Assembly: GCA_016783825.1 (NCBI GenBank)
Contig: JADHVV010000007.1
Location: 1-54,545, forward strand
DNA from: Candidatus Zhuqueibacterota bacterium
Lineage (GTDB): Bacteria > Zhuqueibacterota > Zhuqueibacteria > Thermofontimicrobiales > Thermofontimicrobiaceae
DNA length: 54,545 bases
Reading direction: 5' to 3'
The notes under the pieces are model-generated. The model searched no databases and was not told the DNA's origin. It saw only the letters and a list, made by a program, of their open reading frames with translations. The position numbers and the translations under genes were made by a program. Below, one piece after another: positions 34,588 to 44,384 of the stretch (within the stretch, counting starts at the first letter, position 1; every line of letters begins with the position of its first letter).

Positions 34588-37500
34588 TTACTTCGTCAAC
34601 AACATTTTACAAGTACGAGAAAATCCATCTGACTCCATTTGATAGAAATACAATCCTGAAGGCATCTTAATCCCTGCTTCATTCTGTCCATTCCAAAAAA
34701 CAGAATAGAAACCGGCTTCCTTTTCTTCATTAATTAACGTTTTAATTTTTTCACCCAATAAATTATAAACTGTTATCGTTACCTGGCTGGTTTTGGGAAT
34801 CTCATATCGAATCGTTGTGCTGGGATTAAACGGATTGGGATAATTTTGAGATAAATTATATTTTAATGGAATACTTGACAATTCATTATTTTCAATAGTA
34901 ACATTTGCTGAAGCAAAATAACCTGGCTCATTGTTGACAGAGTAATTCATCAGTTCTATTTTTCCACTTTCTCCGGGATTTCCGACAACATTAAAATTTA
35001 GCGCTAAATAATTTCCAGAAATCTCTTTTGGATTAAAACTAAATCCACCAATTTTGATAACGCCATCTTCAGTACAATTGGTGTATATTTCAAAATCTTT
35101 TACATCGTCAGTCTTGATCATTCCTCTAAATTTCATTATGCCGGGATCAAATTTCAGACTAACATCAAAGCTGATTATTTCACGTTGCTCCTCAACGGTT
35201 AAAGGTATTGAGTAATTGGAACCGGGAAAAACCGTTTCATCAGTTATTCCGGTATATATTTTCTTTAAATTATTTTGTTTGGAGGAAAGCATGTTTGCAC
35301 CCCAATTTGAATCCACATCTCCTAAAACCAAAGCGCTAAAATCCTGGTCTGAATATTCTGACGATAATGACTGATACGTTCGCTGTGCAGGATTAAACAC
35401 CCAATCACCTACACACGAATTAGGATCATCAGACAAACCGATTGCATATTGTGCAATTAAAGCAGCATCAAAAATTTGTACTGCCCCATTTTTATCAACA
35501 TCAGATGCTAATTTTTGTTCATTCGTGGCGTTGGTAAATAATCCGGTTGCAATTTGCGCAGCCAAAGCCGCATCATAACTTGAAACACAATTTTCTGAAA
35601 CGGTTGGATTTCCCAACGGAGTAATTAAATAATCTTCTCCGGGCGGCAAAAATTGAAATTGGTAATAACCTACGTCATTTGTGGTTTGTATATTTGTTGA
35701 AATCCCTGTCAAGCTTAACTCTGCATTGTTAATCGGGATGGTTGAATTATTGTAATAGATATTGCCGGAGATGTTAAAAGAAGTTTTGTTTGGAGTTAAA
35801 CCGGTATGGCACATTGAAGGATCACCGTAAAGATTAAAATCGAACAGATTCTGCCAGCAAACCCATCCCCAGGAACTGTACAAAAAATGATTCGAATAAT
35901 GGACCTTTGAATTATAAAGCGCTTCGCCCACCCTGTTTTTATTATTAATTAAATTTTCAAAAAAATAATAATCAATTGAGGCATTACCGCCATGATCTTT
36001 ATGACTCCACCCGATACTGTACCAGGAAAGCCTGCTTGAAGCTACAATTCCGGCGCTTCCTTGTTTGAGCATTGCTTTTCCCAGATTATCCGCTTCAGGA
36101 TCTCCGTTAAAGCAAGAACAGGCAAATATAATGGAGGCATATTCATCATTCAACAAATTGCAATCATCGGATGAGATCATCGTTTCCCAACTTATTTCGT
36201 TTGGGTCACTGGTTTCAGGAATGTCATCACCATCATCGGAATTCCATAATTTTCGATACGCCTCTGAACTGCTGCCGTGGGCCCACCAGCTTACCAAACC
36301 AAATTGTCCGGTTGACCAGATATTTTTTATATTATCGTGAGTCAACGAAGCGGAACATTCGTTTTCATTTGGATTAATGCCCATTTTTTCATAAAGTGTT
36401 GTTGAGTTTCCACCGTTATTACTCACCAAGCCTTTGTCGATTTCCATTAAAGCAGCGCCATCAGTCCGTGAAAATTGACTATCCCCTTCTTTTTTATAAT
36501 TGCTCATGGCGCCAAGCAAAAGTGCATCATTTTTCCATGCTCCCTGGTCTCCCTCAAAATTTACTAACTTCTGACAAATTTGGGCAACAGTTGAAAAATC
36601 GCTCCACGGTATTCTTCCGACCAACACTTCCGGCACCCAGTCCACATCATCCTGCCCATATTCACCATAATAACTGTCGCCATCAGAATTCCAGTTCCCA
36701 GTTAAATCGGCATAATAATAATCCGTTGGCGTGGCATTTTGTGCAGAATTTGCCCTGGGAAAACAAACACGCATTGGTATGTTTTTTATATCTCCAACTA
36801 ACAACACATATTCAATTCCCCATTCATTATATTTGTCTATTAAGAAATTTCTTATTTTTGCCGGCAGGTCTGAACCATCATATAAACTACTTATCCAAGC
36901 TGTTGTTACAACCTTCACTGAAAACCCGACACTCATTTTCCAGTTTACAAAGGACGAAATAGCCGTTTGCAACTTTTCAGTAGTTATGATAATATAATCA
37001 TAAGTAGTGGAAAAACTGTTTAATTGAGATTTTGGTTGATACCAATCTTTGGCTTCATTGAAGTTAAACAAGATATTAGCAGCTTTTTTATCAGAGTTTA
37101 GTAGCTTACTATCTGAAGTGAACTTGTTTAATTTACTATTTGAATTTTGGGATACTGAATAGTTAATTGTTACCATCGCACTGGGAGAATAAACTAACTT
37201 TTTAGATTTTGGAAAGTAGGTAAACGGGGCAAACGTAACTTTTATAAAATTATATTTTCCGAATGCGCCTTCACCGGAATACCATGCTCTCTTTTCAGGA
37301 TATAAATGGTTTGATTCATAAAAAGAGGTTTTATTAGATTGATATATTTCTTCTGCTTCGTTAACTAAATCCTTCCTGTGATCCATTGGAAATAAAACAG
37401 GCGCAGCAGCGATTCTAAATTTCCCCTGTATTTCATTACATCCCACATCCTTCACGTCGATAGAATTCACTTCTGCGCCTGGAGGTACTGCGATTAAAAA

Positions 37501-37704
37501 TGTCTTTCCCGGAAGCATGGGCTTGCCCGGTGTTAATAGGTTTCCAAAATTTTCCATCCGAATTTCATGAAAAACTTCGGATGTTTTTATGATTTCATAA
37601 TTTTCAGATTTAAGTTCTATTTTAAGTTCTTCTGCATTTGTTGAAGCAACGAATAAAAAACAGATCACACCAACGGCACACACGTCCCACACCCTGCTGA
37701 TCAT
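34588..37704 (-). CDS. Gingipain-like C25 protease with dockerin and T9SS sorting domain
   Basis: 1038 residues. Signal peptide (to about 24), a gingipain propeptide-like beta domain (to about 215), a peptidase C25 domain (about 230-640) with catalytic His476 in SWWAHGSSS and Cys531 in CSCFNGDPEADN, a carboxypeptidase-regulatory-like domain, a type I dockerin (VDKNGAVQIFDAALIAQYAIG), a cohesin-like domain and the C-terminal type A T9SS tail with LSQNYPNPFNPSTTIRYEIP and a final KMLLTK. It should be exported and attached or released at the cell surface, where it cleaves proteins. Start after AAAGGGA. Fragment of its C-terminus is duplicated at 33.7-33.9 kb. Confidence 0.9.
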   Translation of the reverse strand: MISRVWDVCAVGVICFLFVASTNAEELKIELKSENYEIIKTSEVFHEIRMENFGNLLTPGKPMLPGKTFLIAVPPGAEVNSIDVKDVGCNEIQGKFRIAAAPVLFPMDHRKDLVNEAEEIYQSNKTSFYESNHLYPEKRAWYSGEGAFGKYNFIKVTFAPFTYFPKSKKLVYSPSAMVTINYSVSQNSNSKLNKFTSDSKLLNSDKKAANILFNFNEAKDWYQPKSQLNSFSTTYDYIIITTEKLQTAISSFVNWKMSVGFSVKVVTTAWISSLYDGSDLPAKIRNFLIDKYNEWGIEYVLLVGDIKNIPMRVCFPRANSAQNATPTDYYYADLTGNWNSDGDSYYGEYGQDDVDWVPEVLVGRIPWSDFSTVAQICQKLVNFEGDQGAWKNDALLLGAMSNYKKEGDSQFSRTDGAALMEIDKGLVSNNGGNSTTLYEKMGINPNENECSASLTHDNIKNIWSTGQFGLVSWWAHGSSSEAYRKLWNSDDGDDIPETSDPNEISWETMISSDDCNLLNDEYASIIFACSCFNGDPEADNLGKAMLKQGSAGIVASSRLSWYSIGWSHKDHGGNASIDYYFFENLINNKNRVGEALYNSKVHYSNHFLYSSWGWVCWQNLFDFNLYGDPSMCHTGLTPNKTSFNISGNIYYNNSTIPINNAELSLTGISTNIQTTNDVGYYQFQFLPPGEDYLITPLGNPTVSENCVSSYDAALAAQIATGLFTNATNEQKLASDVDKNGAVQIFDAALIAQYAIGLSDDPNSCVGDWVFNPAQRTYQSLSSEYSDQDFSALVLGDVDSNWGANMLSSKQNNLKKIYTGITDETVFPGSNYSIPLTVEEQREIISFDVSLKFDPGIMKFRGMIKTDDVKDFEIYTNCTEDGVIKIGGFSFNPKEISGNYLALNFNVVGNPGESGKIELMNYSVNNEPGYFASANVTIENNELSSIPLKYNLSQNYPNPFNPSTTIRYEIPKTSQVTITVYNLLGEKIKTLINEEKEAGFYSVFWNGQNEAGIKMPSGLYFYQMESDGFSRTCKMLLTK

Positions 37705-38409
37705 TTTTTCCCTTTCCGGCTATTTTTTGATAATTCCTTATTTTATTTCAAGTTGAAAGCATGACCTTACATAATGTAACTGATATTTTATGATTTATTT
37801 CTTTTTGTTTTTAATCTCTTCAATGGTTATTCCGGTTCAGCATTTACATTGATCTCAAATTTAAATTATTCGATTGTAAGTCAAATAAAAATAAAAGCGC
37901 TTTCAACCTGTATAATTGTCTGTTAAGCTGAAATTAAAATCTCAAACAATCTTTTTTTTTGACTTTGAATAGTAATTATTTTTGTGATTCAATATCGTTC
38001 AAATTATTATTATCATACTCAAAAATTATACCAATAAAATTCAAAACTTAAATAGTGCCTGTCCGACAGTGTCATTCCCGTACCACAGGCACTTTACCAC
38101 GGGCACTTCCTTTGGTCGCCTTCGGTCGCATGTTTTTAGCGGGAATCTATCCTGATAAACAGTGAGATTCCGGGTTGAAAGCCCAGTCTGTCTTCCTTTA
38201 TATTTAAAGGTAACTGGACAGGATTGCCGGAATGACAGAAAATAGGGCTTTTTCGGACAGACACTAATTAATTCATTTTTCACTTGACAGTTCTCAATTT
38301 ATTATCTATATTTTTATTAATGTTTCGTCTCGAATATTGTCATCTTTTTATAAAATTAATAACCGCAATTTTTCTATTTGATTCAAGCACTAATAAAAAG
38401 GAGAATGTC
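37705..38409. other. Gene-free interval holding a palindromic element
   Basis: About 700 bp between divergent genes. No coding frame is convincing. Bases 37705-38040 are AT-rich with no recognised feature; 38048-38271 is the mobile-like element listed separately. Confidence 0.5.
38048..38271. mobile_element. MITE-like element with terminal inverted repeats
   Basis: Left end TTAAATAGTGCCTGTCCGA (38048-38066) and right end TCGGACAGACACTAATTAA (38253-38271) are inverted repeats matching at 16 of 19 positions. The interior has ATTCCCG, GCGGGAATC and GGAATGACAG modules shared with 2541-2687. 224 bp, no coding capacity. Confidence 0.6.
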
Positions 38410-39828
38410 ATGTTGTTAAAACATTTTTCTATGATTTTAATTTTAATGGCATTTTTTAGCCCATTAGTCCACGCTCAATTATTTACACCAATTCCTGAAA
38501 ATACCCAAATTGTATTTAGTTCCCGGCGGGATAGTACTTTTTGTAATGTTCCCGGTGTACAAATCTATAGCAATGAACTCTATGCGATGGATTCTACAGG
38601 TGGCAATTTAACACGAATTACACATGATCATTATTTTCATAACCATTTCGCTGTGTCGCCTGATAGGAAGAAAATAGTTGCTGTTAGAATTCTGAAAGAT
38701 ACGGATGGTGATAATTCTCTCCGCTTTCTAGATTGGAAATCCGTGTGGATACTCGATCTGAAAAATCAAATCCAGTGGCGGGTGGATAGGGGATTTGATG
38801 CAGGTTGGGGAGGAGTGGATTGGGATCCGGATAATAACCACATATATACATCACTCGTTGACCATACAAATAATAATGAAGTAAACATCTTCAAGATAAA
38901 CATTTATGATAGTACGAAAACGAATATTACAGGTTCTATCGATAATGCGTTGGGTATAACTCACGGAAAATTCGTTTCCGATGTGAGTGTATCACATGAT
39001 GGTGAGTGGATCGTTTTTGCTTTAAAGAAAAGAGAATCAGTCCCTCCGTATGAGCTGGTAAAAAAATCCATGATAGTAAAATGTAGAAGCAATGGAGAGA
39101 ATGCTCAATATATTACTTATGGAGGGAATTTGCCGCCACAACAATTTGGTGCATTTTCTATTGGAGATTATGATCCTGAATTCAACCCGGACAATCAATG
39201 GGTCGTTTTTGAAAGGGTAACGCTTGTTAATTTAAATTGGGGAACATCTCCGGAATCCGGGCGTGGATTGGGTTCGGGAGTCATAATGAAGATGAAAGTG
39301 GACAGGTCGGATTCGCTTATATTTACGCCTTCAGATTCTACAGGAACTTACGGATTGCCGGATTGGTCGCCAGACGGTGGCAAGATTATTGTGAGCGAGT
39401 GGAATGAAAACCAGTTTTTCATCGGAACCGGAATCATGAACGCAAACGGGGATGGCACGGATTATGCCAGGATTTTACCGGGCCCGTGGGAAGTCTATGG
39501 GAGGTGGATGTTTCCGCCCGGACAAACAGTCATTGGTGATTTTAAAGATGGTAAAACTCCGGGGGAGTTCGAACTTTTCCAAAACTACCCTAATCCTTTT
39601 AATCCATCAACAATAATTTTATACTCAGTGCCAAATACCGATTTTGTTACTTTGAAAATTTATGATATGCTTGGAAGAAAAATTCAAACGTTAGTGAGTG
39701 ATCTTCACCAAGCTGGCATTTATTCTGTAAAATTTGAAACAAGGAATCTTCCGGGTGGCATCTATTTTTACAGGTTACAAATAGGGATTAATTTTATGGA
39801 AACGAAGAAAATGCTTGTAATTCATTAA
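38410..39828 (+). CDS. Secreted beta-propeller (WD40/TolB-like) protein with T9SS tail
   Basis: 472 residues from the ATG at 38410 after AGGAGAATGTC; the longer frame from 38284 is rejected because the signal peptide (MLLKHFSMILILMAFFSPLVHA) starts here. PD40-type repeats are visible: FAVSPDRKKIVAV, WGGVDWDPDNNHI, VSVSHDGEWIVFA, PEFNPDNQWVVFE and LPDWSPDGGKIIV. The C-terminus has FQNYPNPFNPSTI, then FVTLKIYDMLGRKI. It is exported; the role may be binding of a ligand at the surface. Confidence 0.85.
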   Translation: MLLKHFSMILILMAFFSPLVHAQLFTPIPENTQIVFSSRRDSTFCNVPGVQIYSNELYAMDSTGGNLTRITHDHYFHNHFAVSPDRKKIVAVRILKDTDGDNSLRFLDWKSVWILDLKNQIQWRVDRGFDAGWGGVDWDPDNNHIYTSLVDHTNNNEVNIFKINIYDSTKTNITGSIDNALGITHGKFVSDVSVSHDGEWIVFALKKRESVPPYELVKKSMIVKCRSNGENAQYITYGGNLPPQQFGAFSIGDYDPEFNPDNQWVVFERVTLVNLNWGTSPESGRGLGSGVIMKMKVDRSDSLIFTPSDSTGTYGLPDWSPDGGKIIVSEWNENQFFIGTGIMNANGDGTDYARILPGPWEVYGRWMFPPGQTVIGDFKDGKTPGEFELFQNYPNPFNPSTIILYSVPNTDFVTLKIYDMLGRKIQTLVSDLHQAGIYSVKFETRNLPGGIYFYRLQIGINFMETKKMLVIH

Positions 39829-39886
39829 TTTAATTTTATTTGTAACTATTCAGCCTAAAATTAAACCTATAAAATATAAAGAAAAA

Positions 39887-39940
39887 TGGCAAAATGATTA
39901 AGTGGCAAAATAATTATTTTGCCACTTAATCATTTTGCCA
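39887..39940. terminator. Perfect 54-bp palindrome between convergent genes
   Basis: Each 27-bp arm is the exact reverse complement of the other with no spacer: TGGCAAAATGATTAAGTGGC is its left end. Each arm contains GGCAAAAT twice. It lies between the propeller gene and the oppositely oriented cyclase gene, which ends at 40042. A bidirectional terminator is the simplest reading, but the absence of mismatches and loop is unusual. Confidence 0.75.
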
Positions 39941-40041
39941 TCACAAATATTATCGTTAACATTATTAAAAACAATACTAATTTAATCACCTATGCTGAAC
40001 AGTTGCTTTTATTTTATTCATAAGTATTTCTGCACAGGTGA

Positions 40042-40641
40042 CTATTTCGCTTCTTTTGTTACAACAGTTAAATGGTCATCCCGGAATTCTTTGATTTTTG
40101 CATGTTGAATATAAATGCTTTCCCTGCCGAATCCTCTTAATTCGATAAAAATTTCAGCAATAATTTCTCCATTTTCAAAAACAAGGATGACAGAACTGCT
40201 TGAGACAACAACCGCAACTGCATTGGTGTTTAAACTAATCGCAGCAGCCGCTACATGACGGGCGCCCAATCCCAGCGGCAATTTCACTTTTTCCGATGGC
40301 GCTTCTAAATACCGTGCAGCCGACAAAATTACCCCCTGTTCTGAAACAATAAATGCGCCATCTAATTGAGCCAGTTCCTTCACTGTCTCCCGCATACCAG
40401 CATTATCAATTTTTTTCAAATTATCGGGATGTCCCAATAGCGGATCTAAAATCAAACATCGTGAATATTTTAAAACTTGTTCTTCATCTCCCACTGTAAA
40501 CAATGTCCCTATTTTTCTGCCTTCCCGTCCTTCCCGGGCTAATTCAACGCACAAATCCAGCACATATTTTAACACTTTTGGAGAAACGTTTCGCGCTGAA
40601 GTACAAATTTTATTAAATATGTTTCCTGATAAAAGTCTCAT
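40042..40641 (-). CDS. Soluble diadenylate cyclase (DAC domain)
   Basis: 199 residues forming c-di-AMP from two ATP. DAC motifs are present: LDGAFIV (DGA, about 93-99) and GARHVAAAA (RHR position reads RHV, about 125-133), followed by VVVSSSSVILVFENGE. The N-terminal half has AREGREGRKIGTLFTVGD, a hallmark of DacZ-like and similar soluble cyclases. No membrane helices (unlike CdaA) and no DNA-scanning domain (unlike DisA). It is next to two ion transporters and a mechanosensitive channel, matching the known role of c-di-AMP in potassium and osmotic control. Confidence 0.85.
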   Translation of the reverse strand: MRLLSGNIFNKICTSARNVSPKVLKYVLDLCVELAREGREGRKIGTLFTVGDEEQVLKYSRCLILDPLLGHPDNLKKIDNAGMRETVKELAQLDGAFIVSEQGVILSAARYLEAPSEKVKLPLGLGARHVAAAAISLNTNAVAVVVSSSSVILVFENGEIIAEIFIELRGFGRESIYIQHAKIKEFRDDHLTVVTKEAK

Positions 40642-40779
40642 TGTTTAGTTTCCTTTCCTGGATAGGATACTTCAAAAATAATTTCATGCAAAATCGCGAA
40701 GACGCAAAGGTAGTGAAACGTCAAATGTGAAACGTGAAACGGTATTGGATTATCAGTGCTGCACATGGACGTTTCAAAA

Positions 40780-40851
40780 GCAGATAGTGGATAATCCGAT
40801 AACCCATAATCCAAAACCCCATCACTCCAAAACTCCATCACTCCGCTAACA
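40780..40851. repeat. Degenerate periodic tract
   Basis: On the minus strand GGAGTGATGGAG, TTTTGGAGTGATGG, TTTTGGATTATGGG and ATCGGATTATCC follow each other with a period of about 8-10 bases. It generates a spurious 67-codon frame. Confidence 0.5.
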
Positions 40852-40900
40852 TGGTAATCTAAACATCAACGACAATATGGCAAAAATTGGTGCATAAGGT

Positions 40901-43126
40901 CTAAATGAGATGCCCTGCAAACTCACCCGCATTTCTGACAAAAATGGTCGTATTAAATCCACTCGCTAATTCGATTAACCGTTTTGCGTATTTTGATTCT
41001 GTTCCCGGTTTTGGTTCCATCAAACCCAGAAAAACGATGTCAGCAGTGCGACTGTAATTATGCATTATTTTGACTGGTGTTGTGTTTGGAGGTTTAACGA
41101 TGACTTCAGTTTCCGCTTGTATGCGCGTTTCCGGTACAAGCTTACTCAAATTTACTTCCATTTTTTCGCGTTCATTTTCGGTCTCAACAATAGAACGAAC
41201 AACTATTTTCGCATCTCTCCATTCAAGATTGAGATTGAGTAAATGTGCCAGCAATAACATTAGATCGCCATTTTGCTGTAAACCACGCCACCAAATATCA
41301 ATCCTTTTCTCCTGTCCCGGTTCATGCGCCCAATTGAGGCGAGCAATTATCGTACTTTTTTCAGCTTTGGACATAGCACGCATTATCTTTAACATGGAAA
41401 TAAGGCGATCTTTCTTTTTAGGCCAACCGAACATTATTGTGTTTGCTTCTAATCCGACATTACCACTGGCTTGCGCGATGTCAATTATTCCGTTTTCATA
41501 TTCAGAAACTACACTCACCTGACAAAATGAAACCAGACCTTTTTCATTCATAGTTTGGATCATATTTTGTCGTTTCTTTTTTATGTTTGTATTCGTTTGC
41601 TTAAGATCATCAGTGATAAGTTGGCATGAGGTAAGCAATCCGCGATTCTGATTAAACCAGGCAGCCAGTCGAACAAGTCCAATCCGCTTAACTACATCAC
41701 CAGAAAAGAGCAGAATATTTGGTCTCCAGTTGCGTGGGTCTATTGTATGACGGCGAAGTTTGAGAAGAGCAAATCGTGCTAATGCGATCCAAATTCCAGC
41801 TCCCACATCACCCCATCTTTTTTTCAAAGCACGTCTGCGTAATAATGAATACAATAACAGTTCAAGTAGAATTGCAATAAAACAAGCATAAGGATTAATC
41901 AAGAACATAACTACAACTGCTCCCAGCGAACCAATCATAGCCACATACCAGGGCACATTAATAGTAGGGCGATATGAAGGATCTCCCACTAATTTTTCCA
42001 ACGCTGCGCTAAAATTAATGACCACGTAAAGAGTTAGAAAAAGAATTGTTACAAACTGTGCAACTGCATTGAGTCCTCCGAGCATTACCGCCAATAAAGC
42101 AATGGCGCCACTGATCCAGGTTGCAATTGTAGGCTGACCGGTTTTGGAAAGCTTCGCTAAAAATTTAGGAGCCAAACCATCTTTAGCAAGCGCTTGCAAT
42201 ACGCGCGGACCTCCAAGCACACTCCCGAAAGCTGATGAAAGGATAGCGCCCCAAATTCCCGGGTAAATTAGCCAGGCGCCGAGAATAGCCACTTTAATCC
42301 AGATAATGCCTGGTTCAGCTAATTCTTCATAACTGACACGCGCTGAAATAGATAACAAAATAAGAACAACGATATAAGTGACGGAACCAGTGATAACTGC
42401 TAATAACGTTCCCCGCGGGATTGACCGTTGGGGATCTTTTAAATCCCCGCTCATGCCAATTCCTGCAGAAAAACCGGTTACTGCCGGGAAAAATACTGCG
42501 AAGACATACCAAAATCCTTTTGGCGCTGTGCGGTAGCTAATTGTTAATTCAGGCGCGTGTGTGCTTCCCACTAACACACCTATTACCAAAGCAATCAACG
42601 ATAATCCCACTGCAATCATAATTGGTATTTGCAGCTTAAGCGCCATTCCAGCGCTTTTCCCGGAGATTGCAGTTATAATAATGATAATTCCTGCTGCCAG
42701 AAGTTGTATCGTAACCGGGGTAACAGGCCCCCATGCGGAAGGCCAAAATGTTACAATTGACTCTGCCAGTCCGAAGCTATAAAACGTGATACTTAATGTA
42801 CGACAAAGAAACAACGGAATTCCAATAGCGCCACCAGGTTCTAATCCCAAACTTCGGGATATTATATAGTATTCACCACCAACACCAACGTGCATATTCG
42901 TTGCTATTGCAGATGCGCTTAAAGCTGTAATAAAAGTAATTGAACTTGCCAATAATACTATGAAAATAGTAGCGGGTAAACCGAGATTACCAACCACCCA
43001 GCCAAATCGCAGGTACATGACCAATCCAAGAATCGTTAATATACTTGGTGTAAAAACGCCCAAAAATGTACCGAATTTTTGTACAGGTAGAGTACTCAGC
43101 TCTTTGGCTGTCTCATTTTTAGACAT
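40901..43126 (-). CDS. Cation-chloride cotransporter-like permease (SLC12/APC)
   Basis: 741 residues from the ATG at 43126. Twelve predicted helices (about 20-460), then a C-terminal cytoplasmic domain (about 480-741) of the universal-stress-like type found in SLC12 proteins. The first helix region GVFTPSILTILGLVMYLRFGWVVG has the broken-helix form of the family, and YYIISRSLGLEPGGAIGIPLF, FAVFFPAVTGFSAGIGMSGDLKDP and SSAFGSVLGGPRVLQALAKDG are SLC12-like. Likely transports Na, K and Cl or amino acids. Weak ribosome binding site AAGAGA. Transcribed toward the diadenylate cyclase, 259 bp ahead. Confidence 0.83.
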   Translation of the reverse strand: MSKNETAKELSTLPVQKFGTFLGVFTPSILTILGLVMYLRFGWVVGNLGLPATIFIVLLASSITFITALSASAIATNMHVGVGGEYYIISRSLGLEPGGAIGIPLFLCRTLSITFYSFGLAESIVTFWPSAWGPVTPVTIQLLAAGIIIIITAISGKSAGMALKLQIPIMIAVGLSLIALVIGVLVGSTHAPELTISYRTAPKGFWYVFAVFFPAVTGFSAGIGMSGDLKDPQRSIPRGTLLAVITGSVTYIVVLILLSISARVSYEELAEPGIIWIKVAILGAWLIYPGIWGAILSSAFGSVLGGPRVLQALAKDGLAPKFLAKLSKTGQPTIATWISGAIALLAVMLGGLNAVAQFVTILFLTLYVVINFSAALEKLVGDPSYRPTINVPWYVAMIGSLGAVVVMFLINPYACFIAILLELLLYSLLRRRALKKRWGDVGAGIWIALARFALLKLRRHTIDPRNWRPNILLFSGDVVKRIGLVRLAAWFNQNRGLLTSCQLITDDLKQTNTNIKKKRQNMIQTMNEKGLVSFCQVSVVSEYENGIIDIAQASGNVGLEANTIMFGWPKKKDRLISMLKIMRAMSKAEKSTIIARLNWAHEPGQEKRIDIWWRGLQQNGDLMLLLAHLLNLNLEWRDAKIVVRSIVETENEREKMEVNLSKLVPETRIQAETEVIVKPPNTTPVKIMHNYSRTADIVFLGLMEPKPGTESKYAKRLIELASGFNTTIFVRNAGEFAGHLI

Positions 43127-43350
43127 ATATTCTCTTAAAAAATACATTAATGATTTTGAAAAAAATGTATAAAAAATTAACATTGGAATCAACATAAAAA
43201 TAGATAAAAAAGATTTAACTTACCTGCGAACCGAAATTCCAAAACCAATAAAATAATTATTTGTGTTTTCTAAATTCGTTCCAGCGTTAGCATTTAATTG
43301 TAGAATCTATCATCAATGTTAAAAAGAACTAAAGTGACCAAAAATAAAAA

Positions 43351-43430
43351 TGCACCAAAGTACAATAGCCTAAAATTATTCAACATTTTTTCACTTAAAT
43401 TAATTTAGGAATTTCAAGTACTTTAGTGCA
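43351..43430. repeat. Inverted repeat TGCACCAAAGTAC...GTACTTTAGTGCA
   Basis: Arms at 43351-43363 and 43418-43430 in the gap between the first cotransporter and the small membrane protein. Both arms are close to AAAGTGACC/AGTGCAC motifs; possible hairpin in the mRNA. Confidence 0.5.
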
Positions 43431-43452
43431 CTTTTAACTTTTTTTTGTTGTT

Positions 43453-43653
43453 TTATTTTTTCTTTTCTTTTTTTGTTTCTGTTTCTTCATCGGGACGAAT
43501 CGCTTTTTCTGCTTTTTTCAGTGCTTGAGCAGTAATTTCTCGCAGCGTTTTGAGTTGTTCTTTTAAACCTTCAGTATCACCCCCAGCTTTGCGGTAAGCA
43601 ATAATTGCCATAACGAGAGCAACAACAGCAATTATAAAATTTAATATTGACAT
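43453..43653 (-). CDS. Small membrane protein with basic, acidic tail
   Basis: 66 residues: one helix (about 4-20, NFIIAVVALVMAIIAY), a short amphipathic helix with LKEQLKTLREITAQALKKAE, and a tail IRPDEETETKKEKKK. Start after AGGAGGTGAAAAT. Its tail resembles that of the next protein (IRPGGETKSKDEPKK), suggesting a shared targeting or binding element. No function recognised; it lies between two ion cotransporters. Confidence 0.65.
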   Translation of the reverse strand: MSILNFIIAVVALVMAIIAYRKAGGDTEGLKEQLKTLREITAQALKKAEKAIRPDEETETKKEKKK

Positions 43654-43711
43654 ATATTTTCACCTCCTGATTTTATCGTAATATTATTATGAATATTTGG
43701 GAATTGGAAAT

Positions 43712-44281
43712 TTATTTTTTAGGTTCATCCTTAGATTTCGTCTCCCCACCTGGGCGAATCTCTTTTTCTTCCTTCTTTATTTCTTTTTTTTCCACTTTTT
43801 TAGCTGCTTTTTTTGCTAATTTTTTCTCTTCGCGTGCAGCTTTCCGCTCTTCTTTAGTATCTTTTTTTCTTGCTATCAAAATCATAATAAGACCAACGAG
43901 AAATAGAATGGCACCGATGATTAGTATAATATAAGAGATGGTGCGATAGGTAACTAATGAGTTTTCCCATTCCGTAAGTTTAACTTCCTTCTCGACAACC
44001 GCCATCTCCCGTTGGTTTAATTCCTGTTCTTTCTCAACCATTTCTTGTTTCTTTTTATCAACCTCTGACAATAGAGCTTTTAATTCTCTTTTAAGCGCAA
44101 TTTCTTTCTGGTCAATAGGTTGCACCGCTTCATCTTCAGCCTGAACTGTTTGTGTAGTATCTGCTATAGTTGCGTCCTCGGGCAGTCCAGACTTTTCATT
44201 TTTTTTACAGCCACTTATGACGATAGCAACAACAAAGAGAAAAATTAACGTCGTGTTGATTATTAAAGATTTGGTTCTCAT
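43712..44281 (-). CDS. Lipoprotein with coiled coil, transmembrane helix and charged tail
   Basis: 189 residues: signal peptide with lipobox ending VISGC (Cys about 25), a coiled coil (about 70-105), a transmembrane helix (about 112-136, ISYIILIIGAILFLVGLIM), then a Lys/Glu-rich tail (about 140-189). A lipoprotein with a second membrane helix would span from the outside to the cytoplasm, which is unusual; if the N-terminal helix is a plain signal anchor, it is bitopic. Start after AGGAGGTACAAGTT. Context as for the neighbouring small protein. Confidence 0.6.
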   Translation of the reverse strand: MRTKSLIINTTLIFLFVVAIVISGCKKNEKSGLPEDATIADTTQTVQAEDEAVQPIDQKEIALKRELKALLSEVDKKKQEMVEKEQELNQREMAVVEKEVKLTEWENSLVTYRTISYIILIIGAILFLVGLIMILIARKKDTKEERKAAREEKKLAKKAAKKVEKKEIKKEEKEIRPGGETKSKDEPKK

Positions 44282-44384
44282 AACTTGTACCTCCTGATTT
44301 TGTTAAATTGCTTTATTAGAAAATATTTACTTGGATTATTTATAAAACATACCCCCCAGGCATTCGCTAAAATAAAAGCTAATA

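Noticed and set aside
38041-38283. 80-codon minus-strand frame
   Set aside because: Runs along the MITE-like element at 38048-38271; not a gene.
40638-40841. 67-codon minus-strand frame after the diadenylate cyclase region
   Set aside because: Made of the periodic GGAGTGATGG tract and junk-like words; no protein-like composition.
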